Source: CAVRUH01 sp963822595 (lineage in GTDB: Bacteria > Chlamydiota > Chlamydiia > Chlamydiales > Waddliaceae). Taken from it: a stretch of 64,000 nt of DNA. Position 1 is the stretch's first letter. The number at the start of each line of letters is the position of its first letter. Location: the NCBI GenBank assembly GCA_963822595.1, contig CAWGIG010000005.1, positions 62,001 through 126,000 on the forward strand, read 5' to 3'. Of the stretch, positions 10,901 through 19,359 are shown one piece after another. The notes under the pieces were generated by a model. The model was not told where the DNA came from, made no database searches, and saw only the letters and a program-made list of their open reading frames with translations. The translations under genes and the position numbers were made by a program.

Positions 10901-11623
10901 ATTGCCCATTGTGATTTATCTAACGAGCAAGTGCAACTTTATAATGATGTGCTTGTGAAGATGCGGGATGGAATTATGAATGACATTCAAGGCGGAAAGG
11001 TTTCTTACATTCATATTTTTGCAGTACTATCGGCATTGAAGCAAATCTGCAATCATCCTGCGGCTTTTCTGAAAAGACCAGAGGATTATAAAAATTATTC
11101 TTCCGGAAAGTGGGATCTGTTTCTGGAGCTCCTTAGCGAGGCCCGTGAAAGTCAGCAAAAGGTGGTGATTTTCTCTCAATATTTAGCGATGTTAGATATT
11201 ATGGAAGACTATTTGAATGAAAATCAGATTCAGTTTGCGACGATTCGGGGTTCTACTTTGGAAAGAGGAAAGGAAGTCGAGAGATTCAATAAAGATCCTC
11301 AATGTGAGGTCTTTTTGGGGTCGTTGCAAGCGGCAGGATGGGGTATTGACTTAACCGGTGCCTCTGTTGTGATTCATTATGACAGGTGGTGGAATGCAGC
11401 TAGAGAAGACCAGGCGACGGATAGGGTACATAGGATAGGACAGACCCGCGGTGTTCAGGTATTTAAGTTAGTGACAAAAGGAACGTTTGAAGAGAGAATT
11501 GATTACCTGATATCTCAGAAGGGGAAAATGATGGAAGATGTCATTGGTTTTGACGATCATCAGTTCATCAAGAAATTCACCCAAGAAGAAATCTTGCAGC
11601 TGCTACAAGAGGTGAAATTGTAA
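7964..11623 (+). CDS. SNF2-family DEAD-like helicase with N-terminal SWIM zinc finger
   Basis: 1219 residues. A SWIM-type zinc finger lies near the N-terminus (CSCNEGEACVH, about 67-77). A long region of about 650 residues with repeated 'W-Y-x-D-D-G-F-Y-P'-like blocks follows. The C-terminal SNF2 motor has the Walker A DDMGLGKTHQA (about 780), the box LDEIQAAKNP, LTGTPIENRL, and the motif V/VI segment DRWWNAAREDQATDR then HRIGQ. Such proteins are ATP-driven DNA translocases; chlamydiae usually encode one or two, and the cellular role is poorly defined. ATG 7964 follows GAGGAG at long spacing; a second ATG at 7976 is possible. Confidence 0.9.
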   Translation: MLRIMTLPKFLQKYKLEAQKYLDKGCVKEIEFSGPTYQIKVIEPKSKKEVWAFLQLDPKGWIKDSFCSCNEGEACVHIAASYLRIFNQADSPIHHRFQRSLWNRIGFLFLDICGDDPDLIQEIEPNYFTCLSQEGVVAFFAKAKNKQGAEHLHNIFYQRAKQTEENSLKFSNLSEEDLALWRQGRPSFELRYELSYWNDLAKWLFLMQDDGTRYKISFKYDSQGLPNEIVISFSELELGFSLSEANLGFIIPALETVESPLKVHQVDQGGVQKITYDKVAGELIVENKRGNKEASEDPQKDGIIINGWMYIPKKGFYSNVEQGTLQGPRLSGKMVSQALSENYALIKSKIKGTVLHLDPVHVSYSLYFDNLWNLHQEVYLFQPGDLNTPYSRLFGDWAYLEDDGFYPLEGIQSNEIHRIFHPEDVPDFIRDNRSWIGHMDGFQFHVSGIETQLNYEVSDEGDLTFKRKSMFDELSHDCRDFGEWIYVRGEGFFAKTGSTIPSAVTPGMVIRADQIPLFIRQHKDELQIIPGFFTTICPVSKAGVRVVVQEDQTIVITPEYVMLERFGDKNIRILDEFTYTPGKGFCELQGDARLPEPFRHAIHITKEKIPHFIATELKAIKGFATYIDPRLLAPKELHLIADTVEREKGNFILKLTYVADNKLIKFGSLWQASHAKSPYLFSEGGLIDLQDDRFYPLRWISKKKVDLRSNKLTMTPMELLRMMAFDDVEVKEGKEFVDELLNGGTVSEPDLKGMEGTLRPYQEFGVHWLWNLYHRHLSGLLCDDMGLGKTHQAMALLVAVRNQQKEFKPFLIICPTSVLYHWEDKLKIYLPDLKVCTFHGIGRILGEYDVLLTSYGVWRREYEFLSKFEFEIVILDEIQAAKNPGSLLFASLKEIKARMRLGLTGTPIENRLQDLKSLFDLTLPNYMPPEADYKRFFVVPIERDNDRKRQGLLSRFIKPFIIRRRKKDVLLDLPEKVEEIAHCDLSNEQVQLYNDVLVKMRDGIMNDIQGGKVSYIHIFAVLSALKQICNHPAAFLKRPEDYKNYSSGKWDLFLELLSEARESQQKVVIFSQYLAMLDIMEDYLNENQIQFATIRGSTLERGKEVERFNKDPQCEVFLGSLQAAGWGIDLTGASVVIHYDRWWNAAREDQATDRVHRIGQTRGVQVFKLVTKGTFEERIDYLISQKGKMMEDVIGFDDHQFIKKFTQEEILQLLQEVKL

Positions 11624-11644
11624 TGGTCCGTATATAAACGAAAT

Positions 11645-11797
11645 AACAGGATAAGCAGGATCGCAAGCGGCAGGATAAAAAAAGGATAAGAAAAAAGATA
11701 AGAAAGAAAAAAGAAAATTTATCTGATTTCTCTTCTTATCTTATGTTTTTTCTTATCCTTTTTTTATCCTGCCGCTTGCGATCCTGCTTATCCTGTT
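11645..11797. repeat. Repeat family B, copy 1
   Basis: The left arm is AACAGGATAAGCAGGATCGC continuing AAGCGGCAGGATAAAAAAAG and GATAAG; the right arm is its reverse complement ending CCTGTT. The core words recur at 44178, 50450, 53673 and 62338. It sits between the convergent SNF2 and der genes. A/T runs near the loop could make it a bidirectional terminator, but copy 5 lies between divergent genes, so a foldback repeat is the safer name. Confidence 0.88.
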
Positions 11798-11822
11798 GAC
11801 CTGTGAATACCGATGTCTATGA

Positions 11823-13148
11823 TTATTCTTTGGCTTTCGGTGGCTTTCCCTTTAGGTTAAACAACAACGGAATCCCCGGGAAGCCAAATTCTTCTCTAAA
11901 CTGGTTGTAGAGGAACTTTTTGAAGCTATCCATCATCAGATTAGGGTTGTTGACAAACATGATAAACTTAGGCGGATGTATATCCACTTGTGCCATATAG
12001 TAAATGCGCAAACGCTTTCCGTTAAGCATCGCTGGATGGTGTTTCTGAATGGATTTTTCAATAAACTTGTTCAGCTGCGGCGTAGGGATCCGTAACGAGC
12101 TTCCTTCATAAACATCCTTGATTATAGGAAATATTTTTTCGACGTTACGACCTGTCAACGCAGATATCATCAGCTTCGGACAATGCTGCAAGAAAGGAAC
12201 TTCATCCTCAACTTCCTTCAAACAATGTTCCATACGGAAGCCTTTCACGAGATCCCATTTGTTAAACAGCAACACACACCCTTTTCCTGCCTGTTCAATC
12301 ATATTGGCAATGCGTTTTTCTTGGGTTGTGATTCCTTGCTGGGAATCTAAAATGAGAAGGCATACATCAGCGCGTTCAATGGCTCTTTCGGTTCTAATAT
12401 AAGCAAACTTGTCCACAACCTCATGTTCCGATTTCTTACGCCGTATACCGGCAGTATCGATAAAAGTGAAAGCAATATTGTCATGGGTAAAGGAGATATC
12501 CACGCTATCCCTTGTCGTTCCGGGAATGGGGCTCACAATACATCTGTTGTCATCTAAAATATAATTGACTAACGATGATTTCCCTACGTTCGTTCTACCG
12601 ACAATGGCAACATGGATGGTTTTATCCACTTCGGCTTCGTCTTTATCTAACTCCAAGTCTTCAAAAGCAGCTTCCAGAAGTTCGGCAATATGCCAGTTTT
12701 GAGAAGCCGAAACGGCGATCATCTTGTTGATTCCTAAAGTATGGAATTCATGAAAATGGCGCTCATGGTCTTCATTATCGACTTTATTGACAGCCAAACA
12801 TACCGGTTTTTTCATTCGCAGCAAGATCTTTGCCAGTTCGTGATCGAGATTTGTTAGCCCAATTTTCGCATCGACAACCATCACCAGCGTATCAGCTTCT
12901 TCGATGGCAATCTCGGCCTGTCGTTTAACTTCTTCATTAAAGAGAGCCTTCGATTTGGGGTCGATTCCTCCCGTATCAATCACTTGAAAGGGCACGCCAA
13001 AATAGTCGGCGGCGGCATAGAGACGGTCCCGAGTGATTCCTTCTGCTTCATCGACAATGGCGACTTGTTTTTTACAAATGCGGTTAAAAAGGGCGGATTT
13101 TCCTACATTAGGTCTTCCTACAATGGCTAATTTGGGCAACTTTTTCAT
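11823..13148 (-). CDS. der: Ribosome-assembly GTPase Der (EngA)
   Basis: 441 residues with two tandem Era-like GTPase domains. The first P-loop is GRPNVGKSALFN (about 10-21) with DTGG; the second is GRTNVGKSSLVN (about 180) with DTAG. NKVD and NKWD specificity motifs are present in the respective domains. The C-terminal KH-like domain covers roughly the last 90 residues. Der is an essential factor for 50S subunit maturation. No clear ribosome-binding site precedes the ATG, but the conserved KLAIVGRPNVGKS begins within six residues of it. It is divergent from the SulP gene and convergent with the SNF2 gene across a family B repeat. Confidence 0.97.
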   Translation of the reverse strand: MKKLPKLAIVGRPNVGKSALFNRICKKQVAIVDEAEGITRDRLYAAADYFGVPFQVIDTGGIDPKSKALFNEEVKRQAEIAIEEADTLVMVVDAKIGLTNLDHELAKILLRMKKPVCLAVNKVDNEDHERHFHEFHTLGINKMIAVSASQNWHIAELLEAAFEDLELDKDEAEVDKTIHVAIVGRTNVGKSSLVNYILDDNRCIVSPIPGTTRDSVDISFTHDNIAFTFIDTAGIRRKKSEHEVVDKFAYIRTERAIERADVCLLILDSQQGITTQEKRIANMIEQAGKGCVLLFNKWDLVKGFRMEHCLKEVEDEVPFLQHCPKLMISALTGRNVEKIFPIIKDVYEGSSLRIPTPQLNKFIEKSIQKHHPAMLNGKRLRIYYMAQVDIHPPKFIMFVNNPNLMMDSFKKFLYNQFREEFGFPGIPLLFNLKGKPPKAKE

Positions 13149-13234
13149 GGTAATGGGGTAGTTTTTTTTATAATGATATGAGTATATCCCAATTTGGTTT
13201 AAAAATAAATGTCTAATTTTGTAAACTATAAACT

Positions 13235-15064
13235 ATGAGAATTAATCATTATTTCGACAGCATTACCCTTTTGCCATTTATTAAGGAGCTTTCTGGATAC
13301 TCTGTCCCGACGTTTCTGCGCGATATTATGGCGGGCCTTTCCGTAGCTCTTTTAACGATGCCTCAAGCTATGGCCTATGCCCTCATAGCCGGGCTACCCC
13401 TCTCTGCAGGCCTGTTTAGCGCTATTTTTTCAGCTTTTATGGCAACTCTGTTAGGATCCTCCCGTTATGTTATTCTTGGACCCAGCAATGCAATCGCCAT
13501 CTTGATTCAATTCGCGACAGCTGAAATATTATATAGCCATTATCGCCACTTCACAGGGCCTGAGAAGGATCTGATGGCAATGCAAATATTGAGTCAATTG
13601 AGCTTCCTTGTTGCCGGATTCCAGCTTTTGGCCACCAGTTTTGGTTTGGGAAGGCTGACGCAATTTGTGAGCCAGCCTGTGATTATCGGCTATATTTCCG
13701 GATGCGCTGTGGCTATTTTCATCAATCAATTTCATATTTTTCTTGGGATTCCCGGAAGTGATGAGGTGCAATCTCTTTTTGAAAAGGGTGCATATATTGT
13801 CACCCATTTGAAATATTTACATGGAATGACCCTTCTTGTGGGCTTGGGAAGTCTTTTTACTTTATTTTTCTTAAAAAAATGGGATAAAAGGATTCCGGCC
13901 GCGGCCATAACATTTATTATCGCTTCAGTTGTGGTCTATTTGATCCAGGTGCCGGGGGATGTTCGGGAAGTGTTGGTAGTCGGGGATGTCGGAGATTTAG
14001 CGAATATCGAAGCCTATTTTTCTTTTCCCTATTTTGATCCGACCTTAATGAATCAGTTGTTACCTTTTGCCTTTGCGGTGGCTTTGTTGAGTATTTTGGA
14101 AACAAGCTCTGTTTCCAAAACTGTGGCTGCAATGAAAGGAGAGCCTTCTTCTATATCTCAAGACATCCTAGCGCTCGGTGTCGGAAATCTAGTCTCGGCT
14201 TTTGTAGGATCGATGCCAATATCGGGGAGCACTTCCAGAACGAATTTAAATATCGACAGCGGGGCTAAAACTCGCGTTGCAGCCATGTTTGCAGCTCTTT
14301 TTGTGTGGATGAGTCTTTTTATTTTTGCTGATTTTGTGATGCATATCCCTTTGGCAGCATTTTCAGCGCTGTTGATCGTCACTTCTTTTAATATTGTGAA
14401 TAAAAAGCAATTGATGCTTTGCTTGAAAGCAACGCGTGCGGATGCTCTTGTCTTTTGGATCACTTTTCTTTCTTGTATTTTCTTTAGCATTGATATCGCA
14501 TTTTATATTGGTGTGTGTCTTTCGATTATCTCTTATCTATCGAAAGCTTCCGTTCCGCAAGTGACACAATTTGTAATTGATAAATCGTGCAGATTAAAAA
14601 AACTCGAGTTGTGCACATCCGATGAGGTGGGGAATGTTCGATTTATTAAGGTGAGAGGGGAACTCTTTTTCGGGGCTGTTGAACTTTTCCAAACGACATT
14701 AAAATCTGTTGCGGAGGATTCCAAGGGAACTCGGGTGATTATTTTGCATTTGAAAAATGCGCGAGATATTGATGCCACCGCGTGTTTGGCTATTCAGCAG
14801 CTGTATGAATATTTGAACAGTTCCGGAAGATATTTGATGATGACGGGTTTGACGCTTCCTGTTTGGGAGGTTCTTAGCGATTCGGGTATTGTAGCGCAAA
14901 TTGGAAAAGAGAATCTATTTTTGATCGACGATCGCCAGCCTGTTTTCTATATGGACAGGGCTATCAGCCGAGCGCTGGAGCTTGCCGGAAACAATATTGC
15001 TCCGTCCGCAGAAAATGCAGTTTCACAGGAAATTCCATCAGAAAGCAATTTGGCAAAAACCTAA
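13235..15064 (+). CDS. SulP-family anion transporter with STAS domain
   Basis: 609 residues. The N-terminal ~430 residues contain about ten to twelve hydrophobic segments with SulP hallmarks: GLSVALLTMPQAMAYA near the first membrane segment, GSSRYVILGPSNA, and GSMPISGSTSRTN. A cytoplasmic STAS domain follows (about 465-580) with ARDIDATAC around the usual STAS loop. The family transports sulfate, bicarbonate or dicarboxylates; substrate cannot be told from sequence. The start has no obvious Shine-Dalgarno. The stop is followed after 2 bp by a family A foldback. Confidence 0.93.
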   Translation: MRINHYFDSITLLPFIKELSGYSVPTFLRDIMAGLSVALLTMPQAMAYALIAGLPLSAGLFSAIFSAFMATLLGSSRYVILGPSNAIAILIQFATAEILYSHYRHFTGPEKDLMAMQILSQLSFLVAGFQLLATSFGLGRLTQFVSQPVIIGYISGCAVAIFINQFHIFLGIPGSDEVQSLFEKGAYIVTHLKYLHGMTLLVGLGSLFTLFFLKKWDKRIPAAAITFIIASVVVYLIQVPGDVREVLVVGDVGDLANIEAYFSFPYFDPTLMNQLLPFAFAVALLSILETSSVSKTVAAMKGEPSSISQDILALGVGNLVSAFVGSMPISGSTSRTNLNIDSGAKTRVAAMFAALFVWMSLFIFADFVMHIPLAAFSALLIVTSFNIVNKKQLMLCLKATRADALVFWITFLSCIFFSIDIAFYIGVCLSIISYLSKASVPQVTQFVIDKSCRLKKLELCTSDEVGNVRFIKVRGELFFGAVELFQTTLKSVAEDSKGTRVIILHLKNARDIDATACLAIQQLYEYLNSSGRYLMMTGLTLPVWEVLSDSGIVAQIGKENLFLIDDRQPVFYMDRAISRALELAGNNIAPSAENAVSQEIPSESNLAKT

Positions 15065-15066
15065 AA

Positions 15067-15162
15067 ATGGACGACATGGACTGAATGGACATTATGGACG
15101 ACATGGACCATTTGCACCGGTCCATGTCGTCCATAATCGTCCATTCAGTCCATGTCGTCCAT
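15067..15162. repeat. Repeat family A, full foldback
   Basis: The left arm is a chain of ATGGAC words (ATGGACGACATGGACTGAAT and on); the right arm is its complement built of GTCCAT words. The arms are about 43 nt with one single-base indel and a loop around ATTTGCA. It occupies almost the whole gap between the convergent SulP gene and the yidD-like gene. There is no T-tract. Confidence 0.88.
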
Positions 15163-15170
15163 CAATTGCT

Positions 15171-15554
15171 TTACTTTACCGGGTCCCATTTGAATTTATT
15201 GCCGTCTTCCGAAATAACGACCGGATAAATCCATGGGTCGCTGTTCTCGCGCATCAGCCGATCACATCCCAACGGCACACCTTCGAAAAATCCATACTTG
15301 CGGATGGCATCTAACATGTATTGAGAGCTATTCGGCCTGTGATTGCTACGCGGACCATCTGCAGGAGAAATAACCTCCTTATGAAAGCGGATAAGACGCT
15401 CTGCAATGGGTCCAAAGATCGGCGTCTGGCATGGCGTCGGCTTAATCACTACCGGGGGCGGCTGCGGCACCAAATCCGCATCCTTCCCCCATGGATCGCC
15501 ATTTACAACGGCTGTTACGATCAGAAAAATAAAGAGTAGTGATTTATTAAGCAT
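15171..15554 (-). CDS. Secreted, cysteine-less YidD-like protein
   Basis: 127 residues from the ATG at 15554, chosen because it lies one base after the preceding gene's stop. Residues 1-17 form a signal peptide (MLNKSLLFIFLIVTAVVNG). Residues ~45-115 match YidD (membrane insertion efficiency factor): IRFHKEVISPADGPRSNHRP, SSQYMLDAIRKYGFFEG and DRLMRE. In ordinary YidD the equivalent stretches carry conserved cysteines (C-R-F-x-P-x-C and R-C-H-P). Here they are N, S or E. YidD normally aids YidC on the cytoplasmic face; an exported version lacking the cysteines probably does something different. It is last in the T3SS-linked minus-strand unit, directly behind a TPR-like lipoprotein. Confidence 0.7.
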   Translation of the reverse strand: MLNKSLLFIFLIVTAVVNGDPWGKDADLVPQPPPVVIKPTPCQTPIFGPIAERLIRFHKEVISPADGPRSNHRPNSSQYMLDAIRKYGFFEGVPLGCDRLMRENSDPWIYPVVISEDGNKFKWDPVK

Positions 15555-15555
15555 A

Positions 15556-16497
15556 TCAAAATGATGATCCAATCATAAGCACAGGAAATAATCCGAGCTC
15601 AATCAAAAGCTCCTTCCCCTCGGTGCGATATATATACTGATTCCATTCTTTGGCCGCAAGGCCGGCGCCATTTATTCCCCCCACATACCATCCCACTTCA
15701 AGGCTTGAAGTGATGATGCCCGCACCATAATTTCCGTGATCAAAAAAATACACGGAGGCTGCAATAAAGGAGGCGTTAATTAAAAAAGAGGTGAGTGCCG
15801 AGTTCTTCTGCCCCACATAAAAATACCCTGCGCCCGGTAGAATGGCATTGAGCGTTTGAGCCTTTCTCACTGACTTGGCTTGCGTGCAATAGGATGAGAG
15901 AAAATTGTCGATGGCTTCTTTTTGGGCGTGTTCCTGGGCTTGCAAGCAAACGGAAGGAATATCTCCCTCCTCAATGGCTTCAAATAATTCTAAATCGCTG
16001 GCAGTGTTCGGAGACCCTTTTTCTATAAGCTGAAAAACTGCTTCGGCTTTTTCGTCTTCATCGATTTCTGTGTAAGAGTCATACAAAATGATTACAAGAT
16101 CGCGAAATGCCGGAAAAGATGTAGATACTTTTGATAAATGACTATCTTCAAAGGCATTCACTGTATCATCATATTTCTGCCCAAGATAGTAGCACAACAT
16201 GATGCAGTATTCGATTTGGAGCACCCGATCTGTTTTGTCGTGAGGAATAAGAAAAAGAGCTCTTTTATAACTCGTAATGGCTCGATAAAGATCTAATTCC
16301 CTCGCAAAGCGTATGGCAATTTTGAGTTCCTTACCCCAATCTTCTTTTAATTCATCGGGTTTTAATGGGGGGAAATCGGAGGGAAGGATTCTAAATTGCC
16401 GCGCTTGAGGGAGATAGGTGATTCCGGGCTCAAGGACAAGGCTTTTGGGATGGCAGCCTGTTAAAAACAAGGCTGCCATCAAGATAACAATACGCAT
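15556..16497 (-). CDS. Lipoprotein with helical-repeat domain and C-terminal membrane segments
   Basis: 313 residues from the ATG at 16497, which overlaps the sctC stop as TAATG; this coupling decides the start over an ATG 12 nt upstream. The N-terminus is a lipoprotein signal with lipobox LTGC, placing the mature protein at a membrane surface. Residues ~60-190 are TPR-like helices. From ~215 there is a hydrophobic region with LPGAGYFYVGQKNSA and glycine-rich segments (GNYGAG, GGINGAG), as in small-repeat membrane proteins found beside yidD in other genomes. Position suggests a role at the cell envelope linked to the secretin or the YidD-like protein; I cannot name a function. Confidence 0.6.
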   Translation of the reverse strand: MRIVILMAALFLTGCHPKSLVLEPGITYLPQARQFRILPSDFPPLKPDELKEDWGKELKIAIRFARELDLYRAITSYKRALFLIPHDKTDRVLQIEYCIMLCYYLGQKYDDTVNAFEDSHLSKVSTSFPAFRDLVIILYDSYTEIDEDEKAEAVFQLIEKGSPNTASDLELFEAIEEGDIPSVCLQAQEHAQKEAIDNFLSSYCTQAKSVRKAQTLNAILPGAGYFYVGQKNSALTSFLINASFIAASVYFFDHGNYGAGIITSSLEVGWYVGGINGAGLAAKEWNQYIYRTEGKELLIELGLFPVLMIGSSF

Positions 16498-19175
16498 TAG
16501 TCTATACAAACGTCACAAGGATCGCATTTCTGTCTAAGGTTTAGCCATTCGAGAGCTTGATCCATATGGTATTTCCAATCCTCTTTGTATCTACTTTTCT
16601 GAGTATAGATATCCTGTTGTTGTTTGGTAATCACATTCATCTGTTCGTCAGAATCAATGATGACAGGGCGGATAAAGATCAAAAGATTTCTCTTGGCATC
16701 TGTACGGTTCTTCGTTTTAAAGGCTGCTCCAATACCGGGGATTCCTCCTAAACAAGGAACCTGAACGTTTTCCCTGACCAGCTGATCTTGAATCATACCA
16801 CTCAATATCAAGAAGTAGCCATCAGGTATATTGACAGTTGTCGTTGTCCTATTAATACTTGTGGTTGGTCCCGCAGGTGCAGTGGAAAGGTTTGAACCAG
16901 CCGTAGTAGGTGCTGAAGTTACTGAACTATTTTCCAGTTTGATTTCAAGGTTGATGATATTGTTGCTGCCAATGTGAGGTGTCACATTAAGGGTGGAACC
17001 TACATCACGGAACTGGAAGTTTGTAGTGATGATGCTTCCAAGGTCGTTCGCAATCGATTCGTTCTGGAAAGGAGTGTTAATACCCACAAATATTTCGCAA
17101 GGCTTGTTGTCTTCCGTAATAATTTTGGGATTCATAATAATATTCGTTGTGGTCTGGTCAGCAAGGAAGCTGACTAAAACGCCCAAATTAGAAAAAACTG
17201 TCCCATTGTGTGTAAGTTTCTGGCCAATAACCCCTAAATTGAAACCTGTCGCAGGAGAGGATGCACCAACATCCGGCGCGGCGCCGGTGATTCCAACTGC
17301 GTTAAATAAGGTCCCGCCAAGAGAGGTGGCTCCGCTAAGAAATGCTTCCGCAATAGATGTTTCACCACCCGCGGCGTGAGCACCCCAGTTGACCCCAAAA
17401 TTGAGCGAATCATCGATGTCTGTTTCTATAATCAGCATTTCGATAAATACTTGCTTCAAGGGAGTGTCGATTTCTTCAAGAAGTTCCTTAATTTTTTGAA
17501 TGGAACTGGATGTCCCTGTAATGATGATGGAATTAGTAGGCTCAATCCATTGTAAGGTACTTATCGCTAAAGCGAGGTCCTTGTTAATGACTCCGGAATC
17601 CTCTAAACTTTTGCCGATGCTTTCTATGCTAGTGACTACATCTTTACCATTTCGGTATTTGAGTTTGTAAAGGAGAAATTTCGTACGCTCAATATGGCCT
17701 ACCGGAAGCTCTTCCACGTGTTCTACTTCTCTTCTTAAGTATTCCGGGCGAATAGATTCTCCCGAGAAGAGTTCAAATCCCCATTTGCCATTGGCATCTT
17801 TTTGCCAGCTTCCGCGAGGATTTTGGCCTCCCTTTGGAGTGCCTTCTTGGAAGGGAGCTGTTGCTCCTTCAGGGATGAAATACCAGTTGCCTTGAGGATC
17901 TAGGACCCATCGGCCTTGGGGAAGTTCCCCGGGGATGGAGCCATTCGGACGGAATACCCATTTTCCGTCGGGATCGATTTCCCATCGGCCCGCTTGAGTG
18001 GGAGTTCCTTCTTCCGTAGGGATTTCCGGTCTTTGGTTAATCGGAGTGTACTTTAAGTCGTCCAGAGTAAAAATTTTATTCTCGCCCTTTTTCTGGTCAA
18101 GATGTTGAAGAACTGAAAGAGATCTTTCAACGAGGAAGGGAGAAGCAATGATGAAAATGCTTTGTGCGGTCGGGTGTGGAACGAAGGTAAGGGGTTGATC
18201 ATTGGCGATGGGCGCCATGATCTGTTTTGTTAGATCGATCAGATTATCTACTAAAGCATTTCTTGCAACATATTGTCCAATGACTTGTCCGCTGTTTGGT
18301 GAATCAAGACCTTTTAGTAAAACAGAAATTTGGTTGATGTTGGCGATGATGTCGGTGATGATAAGTTGCCGTGTATCGGTGGAGACCTCCATCAAAGCGG
18401 ATTTTGAAAGCAACGGTTTAATGAGGCCGGCGGCTTTTGCAGGGTCCAGCGTGTTTAAACGGAAAACTTGAGTAATAATTTCGTTTTTGCGCGGTTCTTC
18501 GTTTGGTATTTCATTGAGATTGACTTTAGCTACGTTGCGGACTTCATCATTTTTATAAATGATGATTGTGTTGCCATCTTCCATCATCGAATAATCGTGC
18601 ACACGCAGTTCTTGGAGAAGGGTTGTCATGACATTTTGAATTGTCGTAGGCCCTTCTGAGACTATAGTGATGTTAAATGTGAGTTCTTTTTCGTCAAATA
18701 TAAAGTTCTTTCCGCTAATACGTGAGATAAAGCGGATGTATTCGACGATAGCGATATTATTAAAATTGATGGAAATCGTTTTCGGCGGGGGTGCTTGCGG
18801 AGTTGTTGCTTCTGGAGTAACGGGTTCTTCGGTAGGGGCTGCCGGGGCAGCGGTAGTGTTTGTCGGTGGCGTGAAAGGAATCGCATCCACCTGAGCAATC
18901 AGTTTTTCGGCGTTTGCAGGCTTTTGAATTTCTAATCCCCAGTCGTTATCATCATTGGCTTTTTCTAATGCCGGGGTTTTTATGATTGCCGGTTCTTCCA
19001 GTGGATAAAAATTAGGGGAATCAGATTTGGATTTCGCATCTTTATGCTGTTCGGAATCTGTGTTCCACTGGACATTCCAGTATTCATCATCACCATTCGG
19101 ATGATTTGCGGATAATGTGGAGCTAGTTGAAATAGCCCCCATCAATAAAATGCGAATAGGAAATTGATTTTTCAT
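16497..19175 (-). CDS. sctC: T3SS outer-membrane secretin SctC (CdsC)
   Basis: 892 residues from ATG 19175, preferred to an upstream ATG because it begins a signal peptide (MKNQFPIRILLMGAISTSST). A proline/threonine-rich linker is followed by N0/N1-type ring domains (about 155-420), then a second N-domain block (~500-585), and the secretin barrel (~610-850) with LLIFIRPVI near its end. Secretins form the outer ring through which the needle passes. It is the CT674 equivalent, next to pkn5 as in Chlamydia. Residues ~390-470 hold three W-rich repeats (RWEIDPDGKWVF, RWVLDPQGNWYF, SWQKDANGKWGF) interrupting the N-domains. TTGACA at 120 bp upstream has only a weak -10 partner, so its own promoter is uncertain. 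Confidence 0.93.
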   Translation of the reverse strand: MKNQFPIRILLMGAISTSSTLSANHPNGDDEYWNVQWNTDSEQHKDAKSKSDSPNFYPLEEPAIIKTPALEKANDDNDWGLEIQKPANAEKLIAQVDAIPFTPPTNTTAAPAAPTEEPVTPEATTPQAPPPKTISINFNNIAIVEYIRFISRISGKNFIFDEKELTFNITIVSEGPTTIQNVMTTLLQELRVHDYSMMEDGNTIIIYKNDEVRNVAKVNLNEIPNEEPRKNEIITQVFRLNTLDPAKAAGLIKPLLSKSALMEVSTDTRQLIITDIIANINQISVLLKGLDSPNSGQVIGQYVARNALVDNLIDLTKQIMAPIANDQPLTFVPHPTAQSIFIIASPFLVERSLSVLQHLDQKKGENKIFTLDDLKYTPINQRPEIPTEEGTPTQAGRWEIDPDGKWVFRPNGSIPGELPQGRWVLDPQGNWYFIPEGATAPFQEGTPKGGQNPRGSWQKDANGKWGFELFSGESIRPEYLRREVEHVEELPVGHIERTKFLLYKLKYRNGKDVVTSIESIGKSLEDSGVINKDLALAISTLQWIEPTNSIIITGTSSSIQKIKELLEEIDTPLKQVFIEMLIIETDIDDSLNFGVNWGAHAAGGETSIAEAFLSGATSLGGTLFNAVGITGAAPDVGASSPATGFNLGVIGQKLTHNGTVFSNLGVLVSFLADQTTTNIIMNPKIITEDNKPCEIFVGINTPFQNESIANDLGSIITTNFQFRDVGSTLNVTPHIGSNNIINLEIKLENSSVTSAPTTAGSNLSTAPAGPTTSINRTTTTVNIPDGYFLILSGMIQDQLVRENVQVPCLGGIPGIGAAFKTKNRTDAKRNLLIFIRPVIIDSDEQMNVITKQQQDIYTQKSRYKEDWKYHMDQALEWLNLRQKCDPCDVCID

Positions 19176-19359
19176 GCCAAGTCTTCTTATTAAGTTTCGT
19201 GACAATACATTTAAACAATTCACCGTTATCCCAAAATCGCTGTTTATTTTCCACAAAAAAATTTGTTTTTACAAAAAAAAAATCACGTGTCAAAAAAAAA
19301 ATACGTTGAAGGACCGCTATAAACAATTCTACAATATACGCAGGAGCCAAAAAAAAATT

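Noticed and set aside
13148..13235. Possible shared promoters between der and the SulP gene
   Set aside because: AT-rich with TATAAA-like words, but no -35/-10 pair with acceptable spacing on either strand.
19123..19350. Extra open frame upstream of sctC
   Set aside because: Out of frame with sctC, rich in Phe/Lys from poly-T/poly-A tracts, and overlapping the leader; not protein-like.
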